Position numbers and translations under genes: made by a program. The notes below the pieces were generated by a model. The model made no database searches. It saw only the letters and a list, made by a program, of their open reading frames with translations, and had not been told where the DNA came from. A DNA stretch of 11,196 bases from Gemmatimonadota bacterium (lineage in GTDB: Bacteria > Gemmatimonadota > Gemmatimonadetes > Gemmatimonadales > GWC2-71-9). The stretch lies in assembly GCA_003220855.1 (NCBI GenBank), contig QHTP01000160.1:1-11196 (forward strand), written 5' to 3'. This document shows positions 1 through 7,017 of the stretch, one piece after another. How positions within the stretch are numbered: the stretch's first letter is position 1; the number at the start of each line of letters is the position of its first letter.

Positions 1-883
1 CGATCAGCCGGTAGAAGATGAAGAACGTCTCCTCGGGCATGTTGCCGTACCAGATCACCAGAAACTGCGACCACATCAGGTACGCCCAGAACACGGTGAA
101 CCCGAAGCACAGCTTGCCCAGGTCGTGGAGCTGCTTGGACGAGATCAGCGCGTCGAGTCCCATGCGGCGCCGCACGACCACGGCGAGCACGGCGAGGGCC
201 ATGAGCGCCGCCAGGAAACTGCCCATGAAATAGAACACGCCGAACAGGCTGCTCACCCACTTGTGGGCCAGCGACATGATCAGATCGAACGCCAGGAGGC
301 TGTATCCGAACGCGTAGGCCACGACGAGCACGGCGGCGTCGCGGCTGATCGCGTCCCGGTTCTCGAGGCGGTCCGCGGGGCGGCCATCGGCCAGCTCGCG
401 CACGTCGGGCGCCACGTCGCGCCGCACGAAGCGCCACGACAGCCAGGTCAGCAGCGCGTAGATGGCACCGTTTCGCAGGAAGAACGTCTTGACCGTGAGC
501 CAGCTGCCCAGGTCGGGACGCAGATCGCGCAGCCAGCTGAAGATGTGCGCGCGACCCACGATCAGGCCGACGAAGAGGACGAGGGAGACCGGCAGGAAGG
601 CGCTCGCCGCCTCGGCCAGGCGGATGACCACTCCGGACCAGTGCCCCTTGGCGAGCTTCTGGGTGGCGGCGAACACCACCATGCCCTCAGCCAGACCGGT
701 CCAGAACATGAAGTTGAAGTGCCACGACTGCCACGCGCGCGCCCCTTCCCCTGCGCTGAGGGCCCAGAGGAACGCGGCGCCCCCGAGCACGGCGAGCACC
801 GCGCCGAGGAGCGTGAAGGTCCGGGCCGGGAAGCGGCCTGCCTTCTCGGCCAACTCGGCGCGCGACACGCTCACCGCGGTCAT
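1..883 (-). CDS. actF: ActF, NrfD-like integral membrane subunit of Alternative Complex III (3' end outside window)
   Basis: Second large membrane subunit of ACIII, thought from published structures to contribute a proton path; it sits in the cytoplasmic membrane beside ActC. I translated 294 residues by hand before the window ends. Hydrophobic segments lie near residues 23-43, 55-75, 93-113, 130-150, 185-205, 213-237 and 260-280, about seven of the usual ten helices. Family-like motifs are FDLIMSLAHKW with a following FG (about residues 200-215), HDLGKL, and the strongly characteristic WYGNMPEET near the left edge. The ATG at 883-881 overlaps the actE stop as ATGA, and a GGA-type ribosome site lies five bases upstream, so translation is probably coupled. 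The family usually has about 400 residues, so roughly a quarter is missing because of the window boundary, not mutation. The call is firm from motif plus operon position. Confidence 0.93.
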   Translation of the reverse strand, partial: MTAVSVSRAELAEKAGRFPARTFTLLGAVLAVLGGAAFLWALSAGEGARAWQSWHFNFMFWTGLAEGMVVFAATQKLAKGHWSGVVIRLAEAASAFLPVSLVLFVGLIVGRAHIFSWLRDLRPDLGSWLTVKTFFLRNGAIYALLTWLSWRFVRRDVAPDVRELADGRPADRLENRDAISRDAAVLVVAYAFGYSLLAFDLIMSLAHKWVSSLFGVFYFMGSFLAALMALAVLAVVVRRRMGLDALISSKQLHDLGKLCFGFTVFWAYLMWSQFLVIWYGNMPEETFFIFYRLI

Positions 884-1431
884 CGTCTTCCGGTGGGGCT
901 CTTGGCCCCGGCCTGCAGGGTGCGGACGTAGTTCACCAGATCCCAGCGATCGACGCCACGCACCTTGTCGCCGTACACCGGCATCAGCCCCCGCCCCATC
1001 ACCTGTCCGCTCACGATGACCGCGTAGATGTAACCGTCCGTGCGCCGGGCGATCGTGTCGTTCACGAGCGAGCGGACGCCGAAGAACGGGCCCCCGGCCG
1101 CCGACGAGATGGGTCCGTCCCCGCGGCCCGCCGGGCCGTGACAGACGAGGCAATAGGTCTCGTACAGGAACCGCCCGCGGTTGATCGACTCGGACGTGCG
1201 GGTGCGGGGGTTGGCGAGTCGGTCGGCCGTCTGGAGGCTCATCAGCGGCTCGGCGCCGGTGACCGGTACCGTACCAGGCACGGGAGCGAGGGGGCGAGCG
1301 TACGGCTTGATGCTCCGCTGATGCCGCATGGTCGCGAACCAGCCCACGCGGTGCACGACGTCGTCAGGATTGCACGCAAGGGCCAGGGCAAGGGCGGCGA
1401 GGACGGCAAGGGCGGCACCCGGTCTACGCAC
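880..1431 (-). CDS. actE: ActE, monoheme cytochrome c lipoprotein subunit of Alternative Complex III
   Basis: Electron-transfer subunit on the periplasmic face of ACIII, expected to pass electrons between ActA and a cytochrome c or oxidase partner. The protein has 183 residues. Residues 1-19 form an Ala/Leu-rich signal sequence ending in ALA before Cys20, a slightly relaxed lipobox (Leu at -2), so lipid anchoring is likely but not certain. One heme site, CLVCH, lies at 94-98, followed by a GPAGRGDGP turn. Met150 in the LMPVYG motif is the probable sixth heme ligand, and the C-terminal DLVNYVRTL helix is typical of class I cytochromes c. The GTG start at 1431-1429 is chosen because AGG lies six bases upstream and because upstream in-frame codons have no signal sequence. 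It overlaps the end of actD by 8 nt and ends in an ATGA overlap with actF. Confidence 0.93.
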   Translation of the reverse strand: MRRPGAALAVLAALALALACNPDDVVHRVGWFATMRHQRSIKPYARPLAPVPGTVPVTGAEPLMSLQTADRLANPRTRTSESINRGRFLYETYCLVCHGPAGRGDGPISSAAGGPFFGVRSLVNDTIARRTDGYIYAVIVSGQVMGRGLMPVYGDKVRGVDRWDLVNYVRTLQAGAKSPTGRR

Positions 1432-1969
1432 GGCGCACCTCTTCCGCTCCCGCCCCCCGCAGCAGCGATTCGACTTGACCGGCCCGCGCCGACTCCGACG
1501 GCACGAAGATGCCGAACTTGTCGTTCGTGAAGCGCGGATCGTAGGCGACGGTCCCCAGACGCCGGGCGGCGAACAGCGCATTGAAGGCGATCCCGAGAAT
1601 GGTCGACAGCGCCCCGAACAACACCGTCATCTCGAACATGATGACGACGTACGGGGGGATCGAGCCGATGGGCTTGCCGCCGACCACGACGGGCCAGTCG
1701 TATGACATGTACAGTGTGATCCAGGCGCCGATCGCACAGCCTGCAATGCCCCCGACCAGCGTGAACATGCGGACCGGGCTCACGGGCTGATCGAGCGCGT
1801 CCTCGAGCTCGTGGCGCGGCACGGGCGAGTACACGGTGAAATCGGTGTGGCCGGCCGCGCGCAATCGGCCGATCGCGTCGACGGCCGCGTCCAAGTGACC
1901 GAACACCGCCAGCAGGCCCGGCGTCGGCGGCGGGTGGAAAATGGCGGCGAGCGGATTGAGCACCTTCAT
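1424..1969 (-). CDS. actD: ActD, DUF3341 membrane subunit of Alternative Complex III
   Basis: Small structural subunit of ACIII with no known cofactor. It has 181 residues, normal for DUF3341. The N-terminal soluble part (about 1-65) contains a GLLAVFGHLDAAVDAIGRLR alpha/beta segment. Two transmembrane helices follow at about 69-89 and 107-130. Between and within them is the family signature: GGKPIGSIPPY followed by VVIMFEMTVLFGALSTILG. The C-terminal tail has the DPRFTNDKFGIFV strand. The ATG at 1969-1967 overlaps the actC stop (ATGA). Longer in-frame readings upstream only run antiframe through actC and have no family features. The ribosome site is weak (AAGG about ten bases upstream), which fits translational coupling to actC. 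Confidence 0.94.
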   Translation of the reverse strand: MKVLNPLAAIFHPPPTPGLLAVFGHLDAAVDAIGRLRAAGHTDFTVYSPVPRHELEDALDQPVSPVRMFTLVGGIAGCAIGAWITLYMSYDWPVVVGGKPIGSIPPYVVIMFEMTVLFGALSTILGIAFNALFAARRLGTVAYDPRFTNDKFGIFVPSESARAGQVESLLRGAGAEEVRRA

Positions 1970-3309
1970 GTCGCGACCGCCTTGGCGCGTTTGGGTGCCG
2001 GCAGCACCTCCTTTACTTCGGAGATCGACACCGCCGGGAAGTTCTTCACGAACAGGAGGAACCACATGAAGAACCAGCCGAAGCTGCCGGCCATGATGCC
2101 CCAGTCGGCCCACGTGGGATTGTACGTGGCGTTGGCGAACCGCTCGAACGGCTCCCCGGCGAGCGAGACGACGATGATCACGAAGCGCTCGAACCACATC
2201 CCGATGTTCACGAAAATGGACACGACGAACAGCGCGATCACGCTGGTCCGGACTTTCTTGGACCACAACAGCCACGGCAGGAGCCCGTTGCAGATGTTCA
2301 TCGTCCAGCTGGCCCACCAGAACGGCCCGAACGCCCGGTACCAGAAGGCGGCGCGCTCGTGCGGATTGCCTCCGAACCAGGCCGTGAAGTTCTCGGTAAA
2401 GTAGGACATGCTCACGATCATGCCCGTGAGGAGGCAGAGCTTCGCGAGGTTCTCGAAATGATGGACCGTGATGAGCTCTTCCAAGTGGAACAGTTTGCGG
2501 ATGGGCACGAGCAGCGTGATCACCATCGCGACACCAGAGTAGATCGCGCCGGCCACGAAGTAGGGCGCGAACAGGGTGGCGTGCCAGCCCGGGACCAGGG
2601 CCATCGCGAAGTCCCAGGACACGACGCTGTGCACCGAGAGCACGAGCGGCGTCGCGAGCGCGGCGAGGTAGAGATAGCCGCGCGTGTAGTGGCGCCACTG
2701 CTCGTTCGTCCCGCGCCAGCCGACCGCGGTGATGGCATAGAGCTTCTTGCGCCACCCCGTGGCGAGGTCGCGCACCGCCGCGATGTCCGGGATCAGGCCC
2801 ATGATCAGGAACACGGTCGAGACGGTGAAGTAGGTCCCGATCGCGAACTCGTCCCAGATGAGCGGCGACTTGAAGTTGGGCCACAGGCCGCGCTCGTTGG
2901 GGTACGGGATCAGCCAGTAGAAGTACCACTGGCGGCCGATGTGGATGAGCGGGAACAGGCCCGCCGTCATGACGGCGAACACGGTCATTGCCTCCGCGGT
3001 ACGGTAGACCGCGGTGCGCCAGCCCGAGCGGAACAGGAACAGGATCGCCGAGATCAAGGTGCCCGAGTGCGCGATGCCCACCCAGAACACGAAGCAGGTG
3101 ATGTAGACGGCCCAGTACACCGGGTGCGAATAGCCCGCGAGCCCCAGTCCGTAGCGCAGCAGGAACAGCAGGCACACGATCCCGACCGCGAGCAGGGCCA
3201 CGGCCGCAGCGAGCAGCGCGAAGTAGCCCTTCCCCGGATTCCCCAGGGTGCGCGCGATGGCGCGGGTGACGAAGTCGTAGGTGACGCGTGCCGGCGCCGT
3301 GTCGGCCAT
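1966..3309 (-). CDS. actC: ActC, NrfD/PsrC-family quinol-oxidising membrane subunit of Alternative Complex III
   Basis: Integral membrane subunit that, from ACIII structures, houses the menaquinol site near the [3Fe-4S] cluster of ActB. The protein has 447 residues and about ten hydrophobic helices, the first at roughly 28-51 and the second at 66-93. Family motifs include WVGIAHSGTLISAILFLFR (His81), the PLIHIGRQW segment (His123) and the SPLIWDEFAI segment near residue 150. Later segments such as HFENLAKLCLLTGMIVSMSY and the WYRAFGPFWWASWTMNICNG region match the ActC type more than NrfD or PsrC proper. The ATG at 3309-3307 follows the actB stop by 4 nt, with GGAGG and GAGG sites inside the end of actB. 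The stop overlaps the actD start. Which residues bind quinone here is inferred from the family, not shown by the sequence. Confidence 0.95.
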   Translation of the reverse strand: MADTAPARVTYDFVTRAIARTLGNPGKGYFALLAAAVALLAVGIVCLLFLLRYGLGLAGYSHPVYWAVYITCFVFWVGIAHSGTLISAILFLFRSGWRTAVYRTAEAMTVFAVMTAGLFPLIHIGRQWYFYWLIPYPNERGLWPNFKSPLIWDEFAIGTYFTVSTVFLIMGLIPDIAAVRDLATGWRKKLYAITAVGWRGTNEQWRHYTRGYLYLAALATPLVLSVHSVVSWDFAMALVPGWHATLFAPYFVAGAIYSGVAMVITLLVPIRKLFHLEELITVHHFENLAKLCLLTGMIVSMSYFTENFTAWFGGNPHERAAFWYRAFGPFWWASWTMNICNGLLPWLLWSKKVRTSVIALFVVSIFVNIGMWFERFVIIVVSLAGEPFERFANATYNPTWADWGIMAGSFGWFFMWFLLFVKNFPAVSISEVKEVLPAPKRAKAVAT

Positions 3310-3313
3310 CGCC

Positions 3314-6300
3314 TCAGCCCTCCACCACGGCGCCGTGCACCACCTTCGCGAGATACGTGATCGCCGGCTGGGTGTTCAGACCCGCGAGGACGTGATAGCC
3401 GCGCGGGTCCCGCGCGAGCGCCGCGACCCGCGACGTCGGGTCCCGCAGGTCGCCGAACACGATCGCCTCCGAGGGACACGCCTGAGCGCAGGACGGCGTG
3501 ATGTCGCCGTCTCGGATGTTGCGGTCTTCGAGACGGGCCCGGTTCTGCGCGCCGCGGATGCGCTGCACGCAGAACGTGCACTTCTCCATCACGCCCTTCT
3601 CGCGTACCGTGACGTCCGGGTTGAGCAGCATGTTGAGGGGATCGGGCCAGCTCTCCCACTCGCCACCCGGCTCGGCATAGTTGTACCAGTTGAAGTAGCG
3701 GACCTTGTAGGGGCAGTTGTTGGCGCAGTAGCGGGTACCGACGCAGCGGTTGTAGACCTGGCCGTTCAAGCCGTCGGCCGTGTGATACGCCGCGTACACC
3801 GGACAGACCGGCTCGCACGGGGCGTTGCCGCACTGCTGGCACAGCATCGGCGTGACGACCGCGCCCACCGGTCGGCCGGTCTCAGCCCCCGTGTAGTAGC
3901 GCTCGATCCGCAGCCAGCTCATCTGCCGCCGGCGCACCACCAGCTCTTCGCCCACCGTCGCGAGGTTGTTCTCGGCATAGCACGCGGTCACACAGGCCGA
4001 GCAGCCGGTGCACTTCGTGAGGTCGATCGCCATGCCCCAGCGCGGATGTGGACGCGCGTAGTCCCCGAGCGAGGCGTCCTCGTGCTGGGCCTCCGCCCAC
4101 TCCGCGAGTGCCCGATCGGCATAGGGTGGCGTCGCCCGCTCCTCGAACGGATGCGCGCCACGCTTGAGCTGCTGCGCCCGGGTGAGCGGCAACACCTCGA
4201 TCACCCCGCGTCCCTGCTCGCGCGCATCGCCTTCGAGCGTCGCCAGGCGGCGGTGGTCGCCGGTCTTCGTCACGGCAACGCTCACGGCGAAGGCACGCCC
4301 GCCGTAGCCGGTGGGTGCGTCGCTCAGGAGCTCGAACGCGTTGAACGAGCGGTCCTTGGCGTACCGACCGTAGGCCTTGTGACCCTGCCCCGTCGGGATG
4401 GCCAGCACGTCGGGTCGGACACCCGGGGTGATCCACACAGGCGCTCGCAGCGCACCGTGCGGCGAGCGCAGGAGCAGGACATCGCCGTTCGCGACCTGCC
4501 ACTTCGCCGCGGTCTCGGGGTGCACCTCGACCCAGCCGTGCCAGGTGATCTTCGAGACCGGGTCGGGCAGCTCCTGCAGCCACGGTTTGTTCGCGCCCCG
4601 GCCGTCATGCAAAGCGATGGAGGGACACACCAGCAGCAGCGGCTGGTCGGGAGAGGGTTGCCAGCCGAGCACCGGCTTGTCGCCGGCGAGGGCAGGCGCG
4701 CGTATCACGTCGAGCCCGAGGCGCACCGCCTGCGCCGGCACGTCGGCGTACAGGCCGCCGTGCTGCAGCGCGTCGTCCCAGAACTCCTCGAAGCTACGGC
4801 CGCGGCCGTAGCGCCGATGCAGCTCCTGCCAGCGGCCCTGCAGATAGTCCTTGAACGTGCCCGGCTTCCCCCCGAGCCGCAGCAGCACGTCGCCGGCGTG
4901 CAGCGTGTTCGGGAATACCGGCTGCATCACCGGCTGCTGCAGCGCGTACACGCCGGTGCGCGGCTGGGAGTCGTTCCACTGCTCGAGCGGGTGGAGATCG
5001 GGGAGCACGAGGTCCGACGCGGCTGCGGTCTCGTCGAGATAGGACGAAAACGCGACCTTGTACCCCGCGCGCGCGAGAGCCTGGGAGAACGCGGCCGGGA
5101 GCGAATGCGCCGGGTTGGCGCCGTGCACCAGCAGCAGCGCTACCTTGCCCGCACTCGCGTCCGCTGCCAGGTCCGTGAGCTCTTGGAACGAGCCGCCGGC
5201 CGTGAGCGCGTGGTTGGGGCCGAACTTCACGGTCTTCCCCACCTGGCCCGCGACGTAATTCAGGATGTTGACGGCAGCCACGATCTCGGCGCCATTGGGG
5301 TACTGCGCCGCGATGCCTCCGGCCACGGCGAGACCGCCCCGCGACGCGGCGAACTCGCGGGCGAGGCGCGTGATCACATCGGCCTCGATCCCGACCCTCG
5401 CGGCGACCCGCTCGGGGGCATTGGCATCGAGCGCGGCCCGCACGCGTGCCACGTCCAAGGGGAGCGGGGCGAGCCGGCGGGCGACGATGACCTGCGCCAT
5501 CGCGAGCGCGAGCATGCCCTCGGTCCCCGGCGCCGCCGCGATCCATTCATCGGCGCTCATGCCGGTGAGCGCCAGCCGCGGGCCGACGTAGACGAACTTC
5601 GCCATGGACGCGTCGCGGCCCGCCGTGAAGGCATGGGCCCGCGTGAAGGCGTTCTGGTAGCCGACCGGCGAGAGCCACGTTTCCATGAAGTCGGCGCCGA
5701 ACGACACGATGTAGCGCGCGTTGGCAAAGTCGTACCAGGGAATGGCGGACGTGCCGAACGCGATGCGGTTCCCCGCACGCAGCGCCTCGAACGCGAACGG
5801 CTCGTAGGTCACGTGCCGGCCACCGACCTGCCGGGTCCAGGCGTCGACCAGCTCGCCGAACGAGCCGCTCTCGAGCCCCGTGACGAAGGCGATTCCCTTG
5901 CCGCGGGCTTCCCGCACCTTGGTCTGGAGGCGTGCGAGTGCGTCGTCCCAGCTCAGCTTCTGCCAGTCCCCGTTGGCGCCGCGCGCCATCGGATCGGTGA
6001 CTCGATCGGGGTTGTACAAACCCTGGAGCGCCGCCTGCCCGCGCGCACACAGTCGACCCTGGTTGATGGGCGACTCGGGGTTGCCCTCGAGCTTGATCAC
6101 GCGGCCCTCGCGTACCTTGGCGTGCAGCCCGCACCCGGCCGCGCACTCGCGACAAGTGGTCGCGTAGTAAGTGGCGATACCGGGGACCTGATTCTCGGGC
6201 GGCACCAGGTATGGGACGAGCTGCTCGGTGGGCTCCGGACCGATGCCGCACGCGGTCACGGCGGCGGCGCCGCCGCCGGTGACGCCCAGGACTTTCAGGA

Positions 6301-6316
6301 ACCGTCTGCGGTCCAT
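3314..6316 (-). CDS. actB: ActB, fused molybdopterin-oxidoreductase-like and ferredoxin-like Fe-S subunit of Alternative Complex III
   Basis: Central electron-wiring subunit of ACIII on the periplasmic face, 1000 residues. A Tat motif, RRRFLK (3-8), precedes a hydrophobic stretch and the lipobox VTAC (Cys23), so it appears Tat-exported and lipidated. Residues about 45-700 form the molybdoenzyme-like domain, which in ACIII is known to lack molybdenum. Here it keeps Cys55, 58, 62 and 90 in the classic N-terminal [4Fe-4S] arrangement. Residues about 755-965 form the ferredoxin domain, with cysteines 769/772/775/779, 826/829/834/838, 858/864/868 and 913/916/943/947. In the third group Thr861 replaces a cysteine (CVGTRYC), which predicts one [3Fe-4S] cluster among three [4Fe-4S]. 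The ATG at 6316-6314 is chosen for the Tat signal. It lies 11 nt after actA, with GAGG nine bases upstream. Context excludes a stand-alone molybdoenzyme. Confidence 0.95.
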   Translation of the reverse strand: MDRRRFLKVLGVTGGGAAAVTACGIGPEPTEQLVPYLVPPENQVPGIATYYATTCRECAAGCGLHAKVREGRVIKLEGNPESPINQGRLCARGQAALQGLYNPDRVTDPMARGANGDWQKLSWDDALARLQTKVREARGKGIAFVTGLESGSFGELVDAWTRQVGGRHVTYEPFAFEALRAGNRIAFGTSAIPWYDFANARYIVSFGADFMETWLSPVGYQNAFTRAHAFTAGRDASMAKFVYVGPRLALTGMSADEWIAAAPGTEGMLALAMAQVIVARRLAPLPLDVARVRAALDANAPERVAARVGIEADVITRLAREFAASRGGLAVAGGIAAQYPNGAEIVAAVNILNYVAGQVGKTVKFGPNHALTAGGSFQELTDLAADASAGKVALLLVHGANPAHSLPAAFSQALARAGYKVAFSSYLDETAAASDLVLPDLHPLEQWNDSQPRTGVYALQQPVMQPVFPNTLHAGDVLLRLGGKPGTFKDYLQGRWQELHRRYGRGRSFEEFWDDALQHGGLYADVPAQAVRLGLDVIRAPALAGDKPVLGWQPSPDQPLLLVCPSIALHDGRGANKPWLQELPDPVSKITWHGWVEVHPETAAKWQVANGDVLLLRSPHGALRAPVWITPGVRPDVLAIPTGQGHKAYGRYAKDRSFNAFELLSDAPTGYGGRAFAVSVAVTKTGDHRRLATLEGDAREQGRGVIEVLPLTRAQQLKRGAHPFEERATPPYADRALAEWAEAQHEDASLGDYARPHPRWGMAIDLTKCTGCSACVTACYAENNLATVGEELVVRRRQMSWLRIERYYTGAETGRPVGAVVTPMLCQQCGNAPCEPVCPVYAAYHTADGLNGQVYNRCVGTRYCANNCPYKVRYFNWYNYAEPGGEWESWPDPLNMLLNPDVTVREKGVMEKCTFCVQRIRGAQNRARLEDRNIRDGDITPSCAQACPSEAIVFGDLRDPTSRVAALARDPRGYHVLAGLNTQPAITYLAKVVHGAVVEG

Positions 6317-6327
6317 CGCGTCGGGCC

Positions 6328-6894
6328 TCAGTAGTGGCACAGCGTGCAATCGCGCGACACGTTGCGCTGGAGATGGCAATTGACGCACCAGCCCATCTTC
6401 AGCGTGGCGACCTGATAGACCTGCGGCATCGCGCGAACGTCGCCGTGGCAGTTGACGCAGCTCTCCGTGCCCAAAACCTTGATGTGCCGCATGTGCGGGA
6501 AGCGTACGAATCCGGGGAGCGCGTGCACCCGCACCCAGCGCGGCGGCTGCTTGTTCACCCACGCCTCGCGCACCTTCTTGATCTCGGCCTGATGCGACGG
6601 CGTGGAGCCGCCGATCATCTGATGGCAGCCGAAGCACGTCTGCACCGCCGGGATGCCGGGCTCGCTGGAGATCGTCACCGTGCTGTGGCAGTACAGGCAC
6701 GGCACCCGGTCCTGACCGGCGTGGACGTCGTGACGGAAGAAGATGGGCTGGCGCGGACCCTTGAGCCGCCCCGTATCACTGATGACGGGGGCCTTGACGC
6801 TCGCAGCGGTCTGACCGGTTTGCGCGGCGGCGGAGACGGCGATCGACAGCGCGGTCGCCACGCCCAGCCCGACCCTACCACCCCTCTTCGTCAT
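6328..6894 (-). CDS. actA: ActA, pentaheme cytochrome c subunit of Alternative Complex III
   Basis: First gene of the act operon and the multiheme electron-exit subunit of the complex, facing the periplasm. The 188-residue protein has exactly five CxxCH sites: CLYCH 66-70, CFGCH 87-91, CVNCH 146-150, CVNCH 170-174 and CTLCH 183-187. Extra histidines, including those in FFRHDVH (52-58) and FPHMRH (132-137), are candidate distal ligands, as in the cytochrome c7/NrfH-like group. Residues 1-24 (TKRGGR, then a hydrophobic run ending SAAA) form a signal sequence or N-terminal anchor. I prefer the ATG at 6894-6892 over an in-frame ATG at 6981-6979, because the longer version would begin inside the upstream inverted-repeat region and bury the signal peptide. 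The ribosome site is weak (GAG nine bases upstream). The last heme lies only one residue before the stop. Confidence 0.94.
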   Translation of the reverse strand: MTKRGGRVGLGVATALSIAVSAAAQTGQTAASVKAPVISDTGRLKGPRQPIFFRHDVHAGQDRVPCLYCHSTVTISSEPGIPAVQTCFGCHQMIGGSTPSHQAEIKKVREAWVNKQPPRWVRVHALPGFVRFPHMRHIKVLGTESCVNCHGDVRAMPQVYQVATLKMGWCVNCHLQRNVSRDCTLCHY

Positions 6895-6921
6895 CCGGAG
6901 CGCTCGATGGCGAATGATCGT

Positions 6922-6933
6922 TGTGTGTGTGTG
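6922..6933. repeat. (TG)6 dinucleotide tract in the actA leader
   Basis: Six tandem TG units (CA on the transcribed strand) lie 28-39 nt upstream of the actA ATG. Low-complexity tracts are rare in this window. It is short, lies outside the reading frame, and may simply keep the leader unstructured. Confidence 0.6.
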
Positions 6934-6946
6934 GAACGGCTTGCGG

Positions 6947-6969
6947 GCGCCGGAATGTAGCGCCGGCGC
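6947..6969. repeat. Inverted repeat bracketing the candidate -10 element
   Basis: Perfect 7-base arms GCGCCGG (6947-6953) and CCGGCGC (6963-6969) surround a 9-base centre. On the minus strand this centre contains the TACATT candidate -10 box. It could be a dimeric repressor site or a hairpin. In such GC-rich DNA a short palindrome can also arise by chance. Confidence 0.4.
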
Positions 6970-6983
6970 GGAAGCGCGCACAA
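6954..6983 (-). promoter_or_regulatory. Candidate promoter of the act operon
   Basis: On the minus strand TTGTGC (6983-6978) and TACATT (6959-6954) are separated by 18 bases, resembling weak sigma70 -35 and -10 boxes. They are the most AT-containing hexamers in an otherwise very GC-rich gap upstream of actA. Transcription would begin near 6947, giving an untranslated leader of about 53 nt. The match is partial (three and four of six bases), and the consensus of this organism's sigma factor is unknown. Confidence 0.35.
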
Positions 6984-7009
6984 GTAGGGGCAGCGTGCTG
7001 CGCCCCTAC
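6984..7009 (-). terminator. Hairpin after the DUF3788-like gene, probable terminator
   Basis: GTAGGGGC (7009-7002 on the minus strand) pairs perfectly with GCCCCTAC (6991-6984) across a 10-base loop, giving an 8-bp GC-rich stem that starts 8 nt after the TGA at 7020-7018. An alternative inner GCAG/CTGC pairing is possible. There is no U-run afterwards (TTGTGC follows), so it may be an atypical terminator or an mRNA-end stabiliser. It separates the upstream three-gene unit from the act operon. Confidence 0.5.
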
Positions 7010-7017
7010 CACGGCAA

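Noticed and set aside
125..931. Plus-strand frame opposite actF
   Set aside because: The minus strand carries the complete ActF motifs. The plus-strand product is low-complexity Gly/His/Glu/Arg-rich shadow.
3314..6316. ActB as a catalytic molybdoenzyme such as polysulfide or nitrite/nitrate reductase
   Set aside because: Fusion to the ferredoxin domain together with the full ActA-C-D-E-F context defines ACIII, whose ActB is known to lack the molybdenum cofactor.
3281..6334. A 1017-codon open frame on the plus strand opposite actB
   Set aside because: Its translation is a monotonous Arg/His/Val/Gly-rich composition with no domain, and it mirrors the third-position GC bias of actB, whose motifs are unambiguous. 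It is an antisense shadow.
6317..6700. Longer N-terminus for ActB
   Set aside because: The extra 128 codons run through actA in another frame and would bury the Tat signal and lipobox.
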